A stretch of 64,000 nt of DNA, from the NCBI GenBank assembly GCA_004762125.1, contig SIHQ01000001.1, forward strand, positions 248,001-312,000, given 5' to 3'. The position numbers and the translations under genes were made by a program. How positions within the stretch are numbered: position 1 is the first letter of the stretch; each line of letters begins with the position of its first letter. This document shows, one piece after another, positions 47,001-56,214 of the stretch. This DNA is from Oceanospirillales bacterium (GTDB lineage: Bacteria > Pseudomonadota > Gammaproteobacteria > Pseudomonadales > Endozoicomonadaceae). Below the pieces are notes generated by a model. It made no database searches. It had not been told where the DNA came from and saw nothing but the letters and a program-made list of their open reading frames with translations.

Positions 47001-48410
47001 TTAGCTCTTCTTATTAAGGATCAGATAATCCATTTCCTGCTGTGAAATTCCTGCTAGCTTTCGTCTTTCGCCAAAATAGAAAACAGCACCAAGAACAATC
47101 CAAATCAGACAGGCCCACCAGCTCTCTTCAGCCATAAATCCTGGGCTTCCAGGAACAGTCAGCAATAACAGGATTCCAAACGACAGCAGCCCGCCCATTA
47201 ACGCTATTGGCTTTCTGCCGTCTTTCCAGGCGCTGAAACAGGTATACATATAACCGCATGCCGTTCCTAATGCAGCCATATCGACTACCCAGATAATCAC
47301 ATTACGGCCAAACAGTGGCGCAACCAGTGCCAATAGTATGGAAAACACAATGGCATGCCGTGGAACCCGGTGCGCACCTTCCACTTTGGTAAACCAGTCA
47401 GGAAGAACTTTTGCCCGCCCCATGGAGAACAGCAGCCGGCTTGTCGCCACCACAAAACCATTGATACCGGTACAGATTCCCATACAGATCGCGAGAGCCA
47501 GAAAGATGATACCTGTTTTTCCTACAGCAGCCTCAAGGGCAAAACCTGTAAACCAGTTGTGATCCTCGGCAACCAGCTCCTGCCAGGGAAGGACAACACT
47601 GGTTGCCAGCAACACGGCTACATAAACCAGAGTTCCTCCAATAATGGCATAACTAATCAGTCTACTGGCCAGAGCAGGCTCGAATTTATACTCCTCAGCA
47701 GACTGGGGAATGGTATCAAAACCAACAAACAGAAAAGGAGCGATAGCCAGCACCTTCAAAATACCAGCCCAGGGAGGATTCTCCTGACTGAATACTGGCA
47801 AAAGGTGAGTACTCGAAGAAAGCTCTGACGTTACGGCACCTGTTGCAATAATCACCACCGCAATAATCAGCATGGCAACCATATAAATCTGGGTTTGAGA
47901 AACCAGCTTCGAGCCAATAATGTTGAGAATGCCAAATAGAAGTATCGCTCCACCCGCAAGAGCCACTTCACCGAGATAGATATCGTCATTGGCAATGGTA
48001 TAGAGATAGCCCCAACTGAGCAGGTCAGGTGAAATAAACTGAACCAGCAGGGTTAGTGCGGTCGCATTCAGGGGAATAATGCTGACGTATCCGAGCACCA
48101 GAAACCAGCCGCAGGCAAAAGCATGGTTGCGCCCAAACCCATGATAAGCATAAGCAAACTCACCACCTGAGACGGGTAGTTGGGCAATCATGTAACCATA
48201 ACTTTTACCGATGACCAGCATAATCAGGCCACCGAGCAAGATACCAAGAACTGCACCTAAAGGCCCCGCCATCTGCAATAGACTGCCGGGAAGAATAAAA
48301 CACCCAAACCCGATAATTGAACCAATGGCCAGTGCCAATACACCTGCAGGATTTATCGATTTTTCCAGAGAGGTTCTTTTTTGGCGTGATTCAATCAGTG
48401 GGTGATCCAT
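47001..48410 (-). CDS. APC-family amino acid permease
   Basis: Inner-membrane amino acid transporter with about 12 helices. The start is placed at the ATG at 48410 (469 residues), which has AGGA at good spacing; the in-frame ATG at 48434 has none. The substrate-binding start ALAIGSIIGFGCFILPGSLL matches the APC G-x-G pattern. LPVSGGEFAYAYHGFGRNHAF, LFVGFDTIPQSAEEYKFEP and GINGFVVATSRLLFSMGRA are typical of the YhdG/YbeC-like branch. The substrate cannot be determined from the sequence. It is the downstream neighbour of the small exported protein on the same strand, with a terminator between. Confidence 0.88.
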   Translation of the reverse strand: MDHPLIESRQKRTSLEKSINPAGVLALAIGSIIGFGCFILPGSLLQMAGPLGAVLGILLGGLIMLVIGKSYGYMIAQLPVSGGEFAYAYHGFGRNHAFACGWFLVLGYVSIIPLNATALTLLVQFISPDLLSWGYLYTIANDDIYLGEVALAGGAILLFGILNIIGSKLVSQTQIYMVAMLIIAVVIIATGAVTSELSSSTHLLPVFSQENPPWAGILKVLAIAPFLFVGFDTIPQSAEEYKFEPALASRLISYAIIGGTLVYVAVLLATSVVLPWQELVAEDHNWFTGFALEAAVGKTGIIFLALAICMGICTGINGFVVATSRLLFSMGRAKVLPDWFTKVEGAHRVPRHAIVFSILLALVAPLFGRNVIIWVVDMAALGTACGYMYTCFSAWKDGRKPIALMGGLLSFGILLLLTVPGSPGFMAEESWWACLIWIVLGAVFYFGERRKLAGISQQEMDYLILNKKS

Positions 48411-48507
48411 CACATTCTTCCTATTCACGAACATATAGAGAAGGATAGATAACTAGCTACCCAGTTGCTTTCGAAAATTTATTATCCGTAATCTGCACAT
48501 AATAAAA

Positions 48508-48527
48508 AGCCCGGAAAATACCGGGCT
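48508..48527 (-). terminator. Terminator of the small exported protein gene
   Basis: Stem AGCCCGG (48508-48514) and CCGGGCT (48521-48527). Read on the minus strand it is followed by TTTTATT. Next to it an 11-base direct repeat GGGCTATATAA occurs twice (48523-48545). Confidence 0.75.
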
Positions 48528-48564
48528 ATATAAGGGCTATATAAGGGCTGTCAGATTGGGGGTA

Positions 48565-48828
48565 TCAGGCGTTAGGATCAATGATGACCACACCACCTTT
48601 CTTTCCAACAATATCCTGACAGGCCATATAGTCACGCTCGCTGCTGACAAAGAAAGCAGGAGTGAAGGTTGAAGTAAACTGCCCAACCTCAACACCAGTA
48701 ATAGATGCCGCAGCGTTATTCATTGGGTAACAGACCATTTGTTCAGCTTCACCCTGTCCTGTTTCACCCGCTTGAGCCAGAGGCATAGCCAGAATCAGTG
48801 CAGCAGCAGTCATAGCAATGAGTTTCAT
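48565..48828 (-). CDS. Small exported protein, unknown
   Basis: An 87-residue protein with a clear signal peptide (MKLIAMTAAALILAMPLAQA then GETG). The mature part has about 67 residues and two cysteines (MVCYPM and MACQDIVG), which may form a disulfide in the periplasm. Its ATG follows GGGAG. No family recognised. It has its own terminator and sits alone between two transporter loci. Confidence 0.72.
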   Translation of the reverse strand: MKLIAMTAAALILAMPLAQAGETGQGEAEQMVCYPMNNAAASITGVEVGQFTSTFTPAFFVSSERDYMACQDIVGKKGGVVIIDPNA

Positions 48829-49234
48829 CTTAAAATCTCCCTGTTAATTGAAGGAGCTGAATTTATCGGCGGAGTCAGCATGAATTAAAGTGCAGGTTGA
48901 CTTCGCGAGGGGAAAACAGTGACTGGAGGTATGAAGCACAGCACCGATGGTTGCCGCAGAAAATGTGGATGACTGAAATACGGCGAACCATCCTGATTCA
49001 GGCCTTCTGGCTCTGTAAAAACGTCAGGTGAATTATCTGATATTACTCACTTGTTAAAATTGACCCGGAGCAATTAAACGAACGTTTCAAACAATTTCTA
49101 ACCCCTAGTTATAGAACTAAAACCGTAAAAATCAGACTAAAGTCGAAAGGGCATAAAACCCTGTTCCTGATACTGTAAGCGGACACCTCGAATAAGAAAT
49201 TAACTCTTTATTAATAAGAATAAGAGAGGCTTCA
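48829..49234. promoter_or_regulatory. Divergent region upstream of the symporter genes
   Basis: 406 bases between the small exported protein (minus) and the symporter pair (plus). A perfect palindrome GACTAAAGTC at 49135-49144 lies about 90 bases before the DUF4212 start and could be a regulator site. No coding sequence supported. Confidence 0.35.
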
Positions 49235-49516
49235 GTGGCTCACTCACAAGATCAACAAAAAACGGCAGCAGCCGCCTATTGGAAAGAGAACATACGCGTT
49301 CTTCTTTCCCTTCTGGCTATATGGTTTGCCGTTTCTTTCGGCGCCGGTATTCTATTCGTCGATTTCCTTGACCAGTTCCGCATAGGTGGCTTCCCGCTTG
49401 GTTTCTGGTTTGCTCAGCAAGGTTCTATCTACACGTTCGTAGCTCTGATCTATATCTACATATGGAAAATGAACAAGCTGGATCGTAAATACAACGTGCA
49501 GGAAGGGGACGCCTAA
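49235..49516 (+). CDS. DUF4212 small symporter subunit
   Basis: Small membrane protein of the DUF4212 family, which accompanies VC_2705-type sodium:solute symporters. The 93 residues have two membrane segments (about 22-47 and 60-80), and the pattern YWKENIRVLLSLLAIWF and GFPLGFWFAQQGSIYTFV is characteristic. It starts at a GTG at 49235 after AGAGAGG. It ends one base before the symporter gene and surely forms a unit with it. It resembles the YjcH partner of ActP in place and size. Confidence 0.9.
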   Translation: MAHSQDQQKTAAAAYWKENIRVLLSLLAIWFAVSFGAGILFVDFLDQFRIGGFPLGFWFAQQGSIYTFVALIYIYIWKMNKLDRKYNVQEGDA

Positions 49517-49517
49517 A

Positions 49518-51308
49518 ATGAGTACGGAACTACTTACATACTTATTTATAGGTGTGACTTTCACACTGTACATAGGTATCGCAATCTATAGCCGCGCAGG
49601 CTCAACAGGCGAATACTACATTGCCGGCAAAGGCGTTCATCCTATTGCCAATGGTATGGCAACGGCCGCTGACTGGATGTCAGCAGCGTCGTTTATCTCC
49701 ATGGCAGGTATCATTTCTTTCATTGGTCGTGACGGCGCAGTTTACCTCATGGGCTGGACCGGTGGTTATGTACTACTGGCTATGTGTCTGGCACCTTACC
49801 TTCGCAAGTTTGGCAAGTTTACTGTGCCGGATTTTGTCGGTGAGCGTTACTACTCCCAATTGGCCCGTGTTGTGGCCGTTATCTGTGTAATCTTTATCTC
49901 CTTCACTTATGTGGCAGGACAGATGCGCGGCGTCGGTATTGTATTCTCCCGCTATCTGGAAGTTGATATCGTCAGCGGTGTAATGATCGGTATGGGTATT
50001 GTATTCTTCTATGCTGTTCTTGGCGGCATGAAAGGTATTACTTACACTCAGGTCGCTCAGTACTGTGTAATGATTTTTGCGTTCATGGTACCTGCCGTAT
50101 ACATCTCAATGATGATTACTGGTAACCCTATCCCACAACTCGGCTTTGGTAGCGAGGTGACCGGTACGGGAATGTCAGTGCTTGACAAACTGGATGGACT
50201 CTCAGCTGAACTTGGTTTTGCTCAGTATACGGATGGCTCCAAATCAACCATCGACATCTTCTTTATTACCATGGCGCTGATGGTCGGTACTGCTGGCCTG
50301 CCACACGTAATTGTGCGTTTCTTCACAACCCCTACTGTTCGTGATGCTCGTAAATCAGCAGGTTATGCCTTGCTGTTCATCGCCATCCTCTACACCACTG
50401 CCCCAGCGGTTGCCAGTTTTGCCCGTATCAACTTGCTGAACACTGTGAGTGAAGCCTCTTACAAAGAACTTCCACAATGGTTCTCCAACTGGGAAAAATC
50501 CGGGCTGATTGCATGGGTAGACAAGAACGAAGACGGTAAGATTCAGTACACCGGTGGTAAATCTTTTGTTGGCAAGCCATCCTTTACTGATGAACGCGGC
50601 GAGAGCGGTGAGCGTCTGGTAAATAATGCTCCAACTGAAGGCGCTAACGAACTGTATGTAGACCGTGACATCATGGTACTGGCTAACCCTGAAATTGCAG
50701 GTCTGCCAGGCTGGGTCATCGCATTGATAGCCGCTGGTGGTCTTGCCGCAGCGCTGTCTACAGCGGCCGGATTGCTGTTGGTAATTTCAACGTCTATATC
50801 CCATGACTTGTTGAAACGGAACCTTGCACCCAACATATCTGATAAGCAGGAACTGCTGGCTGCTCGAATGGCGGCAGGTGTTGCTATCGTCATTGCGGGT
50901 CTCTTCGGTATCTATCCACCGGGATTCGTAGCACAGGTGGTTGCTTTTGCCTTCGGTCTAGCAGCGGCGTCCTTCTTCCCTGCCATCCTGATGGGTATCT
51001 TCTATAAGCGTATGAACCGTGAAGGTGCCGTATCCGGCATGATCACTGGCTTGGTATTTACCTTTGCCTACATCGTTTACTTCAAGTTTGTTAACCCTGC
51101 GGATAACAACCCTGAGCACTGGTGGTTTGGTGTGTCTCCTGAAGGTATTGGTACCCTCGGCATGCTCATCAACTTTGCTGTTTCTTTCGCAATCTGCCAT
51201 GTGACTGCGGCTCCGCCACAACACATTCAGGATTTGGTTGAAGAAATTCGTGTACCAAGCAGTAACAACGCTGCTCCTGTAGAAAGTGGTCAGACTGCTC
51301 AGGCTTAA
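49518..51308 (+). CDS. Sodium:solute symporter, VC_2705/ActP-like
   Basis: Sodium-coupled symporter of the SSS family, 596 residues with about 13 helices, probably for acetate or another short carboxylate. Signatures: GEYYIAGKGVHPIANGMATA, AADWMSAASFISMAG, GWTGGYVLLAMCLAPYLRKF, AGQMRGVGIVFSRYL, and LAAALSTAAGLLLVISTSIS. A soluble insert of about 80 residues (about 318-395) contains DKNEDGKIQY, which has the spacing of an EF-hand calcium loop. The VC_2705 subfamily is known to have such an insert. Ends with a strong terminator. Confidence 0.9.
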   Translation: MSTELLTYLFIGVTFTLYIGIAIYSRAGSTGEYYIAGKGVHPIANGMATAADWMSAASFISMAGIISFIGRDGAVYLMGWTGGYVLLAMCLAPYLRKFGKFTVPDFVGERYYSQLARVVAVICVIFISFTYVAGQMRGVGIVFSRYLEVDIVSGVMIGMGIVFFYAVLGGMKGITYTQVAQYCVMIFAFMVPAVYISMMITGNPIPQLGFGSEVTGTGMSVLDKLDGLSAELGFAQYTDGSKSTIDIFFITMALMVGTAGLPHVIVRFFTTPTVRDARKSAGYALLFIAILYTTAPAVASFARINLLNTVSEASYKELPQWFSNWEKSGLIAWVDKNEDGKIQYTGGKSFVGKPSFTDERGESGERLVNNAPTEGANELYVDRDIMVLANPEIAGLPGWVIALIAAGGLAAALSTAAGLLLVISTSISHDLLKRNLAPNISDKQELLAARMAAGVAIVIAGLFGIYPPGFVAQVVAFAFGLAAASFFPAILMGIFYKRMNREGAVSGMITGLVFTFAYIVYFKFVNPADNNPEHWWFGVSPEGIGTLGMLINFAVSFAICHVTAAPPQHIQDLVEEIRVPSSNNAAPVESGQTAQA

Positions 51309-51340
51309 TAACGAACTGAAACCTTAGGTTTCATCCAATT

Positions 51341-51368
51341 GGCGGACCAAAAGGTCCGCCTTTTTTAT
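51341..51368 (+). terminator. Terminator of the symporter operon
   Basis: Perfect 8-bp stem GGCGGACC (51341-51348) with GGTCCGCC (51353-51360), then TTTTTT. Confidence 0.9.
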
Positions 51369-51432
51369 TTCTGATCTCAATCCTGCTACTGTCCCACCAC
51401 AGCCTCCCCCCTGATATTAATGGAGTAATCTC

Positions 51433-52197
51433 TTGAGCCTTAAAACCGTATTTATCACCGGTGCAACCTCTGGTTTTGGTGAAGCCTGTGCCCGCCGATT
51501 TGCTAGTGAAAGTGATTGGCAGCTGGTTATTACTGGTCGTCGTCAGGAACGTCTGGAAAAACTAAAAACAGAACTTTCTGTAAAGTGCCCGGTTCATACC
51601 ATTCAGATGGATGTGCGTAATGAACAGGCCATCAAAGATGCTGTGGATAACTTGCCTGACGCTTTTTCTGACATTCATACACTGATTAATAACGCTGGCT
51701 TGGCACTAGGCACAAAACCTGCTGATCAGTGCGATACACAGCAGTGGATGGATATGATCGATACCAACATCAAAGGTCTGGTTCTTATGACCCATGCCCT
51801 TCTGCCAGCTTTGAAGAAGAACAACTCCGGCAGCATCATCAATCTGGGTTCTGTTGCAAGTAATTATCCTTATCCGGGCGGCAATGTTTATGGCGGTACA
51901 AAAGCCTTCGTCCGTCAGTTCTCACTGAATCTGCGCAGTGATCTTCTAGGCACAGGCATTCGTGTCACCAATATTGAACCGGGCATGGCTGAAACGGAGT
52001 TTTCCGTCGTTCGTTTTAATGGTGATCAATCAAAAGCAGACAGTATTTATGATGGAATGACTCCGCTCTCTGCTGATGACATTGCTGAAACCATATACTG
52101 GGTAGCCAGCCGCCCCGCTCACGTTAATATCAACACCATGGAGATAATGCCTGTTCAACAGGCTTTTGCACCTTTCACAGTTGATCGGAAAAGTTAA
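51433..52197 (+). CDS. SDR-family NADP dehydrogenase (YdfG-like)
   Basis: Short-chain dehydrogenase of the YdfG/serine or 3-hydroxy acid dehydrogenase type, 254 residues starting at a TTG at 51433, which has GGAG at good spacing; there is no better ATG. The motif TGATSGFGEACARRFA lies at about 10-25, then NNAG, the catalytic SVASNYPYPGGNVYGGTKAF with Tyr-x3-Lys, and RVTNIEPGMAETEFS. E. coli YdfG oxidises L-serine and 3-hydroxypropionate and removes malonic semialdehyde. Monocistronic. Confidence 0.9.
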   Translation: MSLKTVFITGATSGFGEACARRFASESDWQLVITGRRQERLEKLKTELSVKCPVHTIQMDVRNEQAIKDAVDNLPDAFSDIHTLINNAGLALGTKPADQCDTQQWMDMIDTNIKGLVLMTHALLPALKKNNSGSIINLGSVASNYPYPGGNVYGGTKAFVRQFSLNLRSDLLGTGIRVTNIEPGMAETEFSVVRFNGDQSKADSIYDGMTPLSADDIAETIYWVASRPAHVNINTMEIMPVQQAFAPFTVDRKS

Positions 52198-52556
52198 TCT
52201 CCGACAAACGATGTTACCGACTTCTTCTTTTCGTATTTCTACGAATGGTAGAAGTCGACTGTCATTTAATAAATCAGCATCTGATCATTTTTTGACCAAA
52301 CATTAAAACCCACTAGGCATCAAGTGTTCAGAGGTTATCCACAGGAAATCCAGAGGATTGATAAGGTTTTCTGTTGAGAACAACACTCGAAGTCACTGGC
52401 CTTAAAATACGTATAAGTCGCCTGTCACAACCATCTTTCTGATTATTTGCCTACGAACTGAAATAACGATTGTTTTTGCATCCAAAACTGGATAGTTAAC
52501 GTATGTTTTATATATCCCAGCTTTTGCAGTAACTTTTGTAATAACTCCGGAGCTTC
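52198..52556. other. Intergenic region upstream of scsB
   Basis: 359 bases with no gene. A single TTATCCACA (52335-52343) matches the DnaA box consensus but is isolated. CGGAG before 52557 is the ribosome-binding site of the next gene. No hairpin or repeat of note. Confidence 0.45.
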
Positions 52557-54671
52557 ATGAAGACGTATTTTCGGCCGCAGGCTTTCTCTCTCTGGTTGAC
52601 TCTTTTTCTACTGCTCTCTGTTAGCAGAAGTTATGCACTTTCCACAGACTGGCTGGTTAATCCACAGCAACCAGAAGCTAAAGTTCAGCTGCTGCTCTCT
52701 GGTGAAACGGATCCACAGGCTAAAACCATAGCGGCAGCCCTTGATGTGAAACTTTCCGGAGACTGGAAAACTTACTGGCGCTCACCGGGAGATGCGGGTA
52801 TTCCACCAGTGGTTGACTGGAAGGTGGACTCCACAAATGGCAGCAAAAACCTTGAAAGCGTTGAGTGGCTCTGGCCATTACCTCACAGAATTGACCTTCT
52901 CGGTCTGCATACTCTTGGTTATAAGGGTGGAGCCGTCTTTCCATTAGTTCTGAAAGTCAGAGACTTTAATCAATCTGTGACTTTGAACGGTAAGCTTCGA
53001 CTGTCTTCCTGTACCACTATCTGCGTACTGACTGATTACGACATCCGTTTGAACTTTGATCCTTCGTCACTGCAATCTGATACGGATGCTGCTTTTAGAA
53101 TCGATCGGGCTCTCTCCACTGTTCCTGCATTGATGCCTGATACAGGTCTCACCGTACAAAACGCTACTTTTGACCCTGTAAGTAAGCAGCTTGAAATCAC
53201 AGCCCAATCGAAAAATGGCTGGAAGAGCAAAACCGATGTAATCATTGATGGTCTTGAGGACATTTCCTTCGGTCTGCCCACTATTCAGACAGAAAACCAA
53301 CAACTGCAATCGGTTATGGATGTGTCCAGCTGGTTGGGTGACTTTGACCTTAATGATAAAATCATCAACATCACTCTGGTTAATGGCGACAATGCCTCTG
53401 AAGCCTTTCTTAAGGTGACTCAAGGCGTTGTTTCTGCCAACTCTGCTCTCGACGTCAGCTTTATCTTAATGCTTGGCTTTGCACTGTTAGGAGGATTGAT
53501 TCTCAACCTTATGCCCTGCGTATTACCTGTTCTTGGTATGAAACTGTCCTCTGTCGTACAAGCTGCAGGACAGGAAAGATCACAAACTCGAAGACAGTTT
53601 CTGGCATCGGCTGCTGGTATTGTTGTTTCTTTCTGGGCTTTGGCGGGATTTTTATGGGCATTGAAAATCAGCGGAAGCAGCATTGGCTGGGGCATTCAGT
53701 TCCAGAATCCCTGGTTTATCGGCTTTATGGTTGCAATCACAGCGATCTTTGCTGCCAACCTGCTGGAAATCTTTGAAATACGACTACCATCCTTTATGTC
53801 TACGAAAGTGGCTCAGACTGGTGATAACAGTGTTGCAGGGCATTTTGTTCAGGGAATATTTGCCACACTCTTAGCTACGCCTTGCTCTGCCCCCTTCCTC
53901 GGTACTGCAGTTGCCTTTGCTCTTTCCAGCAGCAGTCTAGAACTCTTCTCTATCTTTACGGCTCTAGGACTTGGACTAGCACTGCCTTATATTTTGATTG
54001 CTGCACAGCCATCACTCCTGAAATGGCTACCTAAACCTGGTCATTGGATGGTTAACCTGCGTCGAATTCTTGCTCTGATGTTAATGGCCACCATGCTTTG
54101 GCTGTTGAGTCTTCTGAAATCCTTTGTTGATATTGAATGGGCTGCTTTGGCCGCCATCATCGTTTCCGCTTTGCTCTTTTATGCTTTGTTAACCCGACTC
54201 AAATCGAACTTAAAAAGAGCTAGTGCGGTGTTAATCGCTCTGGTCATGGCTTTCTCTTCTGTCGCACTTACTGGCTGGCTGACGGGCTCTTTCCCAGGTA
54301 GTCAGCAACAGCAAGGCAGCCTGAACTGGCAGCCGCTGGACGAAGCTCTGATAGCTTCAATGGTCAAGGAAGGTAAAACCGTATTTGTTGATGTCACTGC
54401 CGACTGGTGTGTGACCTGCAAAGCCAACAAACTGGCTGTTATTGAAACGGAACCAGTGAACAGTTTTCTTCAGAAAGACACCATTGTTTTAATGAAAGGC
54501 GACTGGACTCGTCCATCTGAAGAGATCAGCGCATTTCTACAAAAATACGGACGCTTTGGGGTGCCGTTTAATATAGTCTATGGCCCTGATGCGCCTAATG
54601 GTCTGCCTTTACCGGTCATTCTAAGTTCGGATGCTGTTGTGAATGCAGTAAACAAGGTTTCCTCACGCTAA
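52557..54671 (+). CDS. scsB: ScsB-like membrane thiol reductase (DsbD family)
   Basis: Inner-membrane protein that carries electrons from cytoplasmic thioredoxin to the periplasm. The 704 residues run: signal peptide (about 10-28); N-terminal domain with the pair SSCTTICVLTD (about 150-158); DsbD-type membrane domain with LMPCVLPVLG and ATPCSAPFLG, the two membrane cysteines; and a C-terminal thioredoxin domain with WCVTCK at 617-622. The SxCxxxC N-terminal pair and length fit ScsB more than DsbD (565). The DsbA-like gene scsC follows 40 bases on, as in scs loci. ScsA and ScsD are absent. Confidence 0.88.
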   Translation: MKTYFRPQAFSLWLTLFLLLSVSRSYALSTDWLVNPQQPEAKVQLLLSGETDPQAKTIAAALDVKLSGDWKTYWRSPGDAGIPPVVDWKVDSTNGSKNLESVEWLWPLPHRIDLLGLHTLGYKGGAVFPLVLKVRDFNQSVTLNGKLRLSSCTTICVLTDYDIRLNFDPSSLQSDTDAAFRIDRALSTVPALMPDTGLTVQNATFDPVSKQLEITAQSKNGWKSKTDVIIDGLEDISFGLPTIQTENQQLQSVMDVSSWLGDFDLNDKIINITLVNGDNASEAFLKVTQGVVSANSALDVSFILMLGFALLGGLILNLMPCVLPVLGMKLSSVVQAAGQERSQTRRQFLASAAGIVVSFWALAGFLWALKISGSSIGWGIQFQNPWFIGFMVAITAIFAANLLEIFEIRLPSFMSTKVAQTGDNSVAGHFVQGIFATLLATPCSAPFLGTAVAFALSSSSLELFSIFTALGLGLALPYILIAAQPSLLKWLPKPGHWMVNLRRILALMLMATMLWLLSLLKSFVDIEWAALAAIIVSALLFYALLTRLKSNLKRASAVLIALVMAFSSVALTGWLTGSFPGSQQQQGSLNWQPLDEALIASMVKEGKTVFVDVTADWCVTCKANKLAVIETEPVNSFLQKDTIVLMKGDWTRPSEEISAFLQKYGRFGVPFNIVYGPDAPNGLPLPVILSSDAVVNAVNKVSSR

Positions 54672-54714
54672 GTTTTAAGCGTGGAATAATACTAACGACT
54701 CATAGATGAGAGAT

Positions 54715-55434
54715 ATGAAGAAAGCACTCTTTCTGGCCGGTTCCATGCTGTTAGCCTCTAACAGCCTAAGCGCAGCAACTCTGGATAATCAGCAGCAACA
54801 GCAGGTAAAAGACCTGGTTCGTGAAACTCTGATCAAGAATCCGGAAATTCTGATCGAAGCCATGACCGAGTACCGCAAGCGTGAGCAACTGGCGCAGCAG
54901 AACTCTGAAGGTCAAATACTCGAGAATCGTAAGGATCTGCTTTTTAACGATCCAGAGTCTCCCTTTATTGGCAACCCTAAAGCCAAGCTGACTATTGTTT
55001 TGTTTGCTGATTACAACTGTGGATACTGCAAACGTCAGGATCCTATTCTCCAACAGCTGGTCAAAGAAAATCCTGACGTCAAAGTTGTTCTCAAAGAGCT
55101 GCCTATTCTTGGCCCTGAGTCTCTGGAAGCTGCCAACTATGCTATGGCTGTATTTCAACAGGACAAGAAAAAGTACATTGCAGTTAACAACCGTCTAATG
55201 TCCAAACCCGGTCGTCATTCCAGTGCCTCCATCAAGGCCGCACTTAAAGCTGAAGGCGTGAATGCTGATGAGCTGAAGATTGACGATAAGGTAAAACAGA
55301 AGATTCAGGAAAACATGCAACTGGCTCAAGAGTTGGGAATCAGAGGTACTCCGGCACTGGTATTCCCTGATCAGGTTCTGAAAGGCTATACCCAGATGGG
55401 TCCATTGAAAGAAATGATTGAGAAGCGTCTCTAA
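54715..55434 (+). CDS. scsC: ScsC-like periplasmic disulfide isomerase
   Basis: DsbA-family thioredoxin-fold protein, probable partner and substrate of ScsB in the periplasm. The start is uncertain between ATG 54706 and 54715; the latter gives 239 residues with the signal peptide MKKALFLAGSMLLASNSLSA. A helical, Gln/Glu/Arg-rich segment (about 22-70) precedes the catalytic domain, as in the trimerising stalk of Proteus ScsC. The active site is YNCGYCKRQ and the cis-Pro loop is IRGTPALVF. Such trimeric forms act as isomerases kept reduced by ScsB. It ends in a strong terminator. Confidence 0.87.
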   Translation: MKKALFLAGSMLLASNSLSAATLDNQQQQQVKDLVRETLIKNPEILIEAMTEYRKREQLAQQNSEGQILENRKDLLFNDPESPFIGNPKAKLTIVLFADYNCGYCKRQDPILQQLVKENPDVKVVLKELPILGPESLEAANYAMAVFQQDKKKYIAVNNRLMSKPGRHSSASIKAALKAEGVNADELKIDDKVKQKIQENMQLAQELGIRGTPALVFPDQVLKGYTQMGPLKEMIEKRL

Positions 55435-55450
55435 CCGTTTTTTCAATACA

Positions 55451-55479
55451 AAAAAACCCGGCTTTAAGCCGGGTTTTTT
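55451..55479 (+). terminator. Terminator after scsC
   Basis: Perfect 13-bp stem AAAAAACCCGGCT (55451-55463) with AGCCGGGTTTTTT (55467-55479). Its symmetry with A- and T-runs allows it to work for both strands, also ending the H-NS-like gene's neighbour side. Confidence 0.92.
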
Positions 55480-55560
55480 AATTCATCGAAACTAGAATCG
55501 TTGCTATATCATCGTAACCATTAGTCACAACCATATAGAGCGGATACAGATAGTATCGAA

Positions 55561-55992
55561 TTACAGGGTTGAAACGATGCAGTCTTTACGGTTCTTACCG
55601 GAGCGGGTCAGGTATTCATTAAAGTCCCCTGGAATACGGCCAGTTGTAGCGCCTTCCCATTGAACTTGAGCGCCTTCGCCATTTTCATATTCAAACTTAT
55701 AACGCTGGCGCTGCTTACCCTTACCTTTGTGAGGCTTTTCTTCTATCGCTACGCTGGCAATATCATCCATAGACAGGCCTTTTTCTGACATAAGGCTAAC
55801 TACGGCAGCAATATCATCACGCTTACGCTGAATTTCCTCTTCCTGGGCATTGGATTCATCGAGCTTTTCCTGCTGAATAGCTTCTACTCTTTTAATTATG
55901 CTTTCCAGATCTTCAACGTGCATATCCTGAAACAGTTTTCGCAACTGCATTTTTGATTTCAGGACATTAAGGGATTCTTCAAAAATATTCAT
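55561..55992 (-). CDS. H-NS-family nucleoid protein (divergent)
   Basis: Small DNA-binding protein of the H-NS type, 143 residues. The N-terminal half (about 1-75) is a charged coiled-coil dimerisation region: LRKLFQDMHVEDLESIIKRV and AIQQEKLDESNAQEEEIQRK. A linker rich in Lys (KPHKGKGKQRQ) leads to the C-terminal DNA-binding fold YKFEYENGEGAQVQWEGATT with GRIPGDFNEYL. The AT-hook-like Q/RGR core of H-NS is TGRIP here, so the binding mode may differ. It would silence AT-rich DNA such as the AT-rich segments seen in this window. Monocistronic. Confidence 0.78.
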   Translation of the reverse strand: MNIFEESLNVLKSKMQLRKLFQDMHVEDLESIIKRVEAIQQEKLDESNAQEEEIQRKRDDIAAVVSLMSEKGLSMDDIASVAIEEKPHKGKGKQRQRYKFEYENGEGAQVQWEGATTGRIPGDFNEYLTRSGKNRKDCIVSTL

Positions 55993-56214
55993 TATTTATT
56001 AAACCGAGAAAGGGCATTACGGACAGATGCGAAAATAACACTGCCCCGATTTTCTGTAAACCGCCAAATAAGATTAATAGCCATTAAAAAACAAAATAGA
56101 TACAGAGTGTAATAAATCACGCAGTTTCTAAATGAAAAAATGACTCACTTGTTGCACCCCAAATCAATGTAGTCGGATTGATTTTATTTCTGGTAATTTT
56201 CAACCTGTTTAAAA

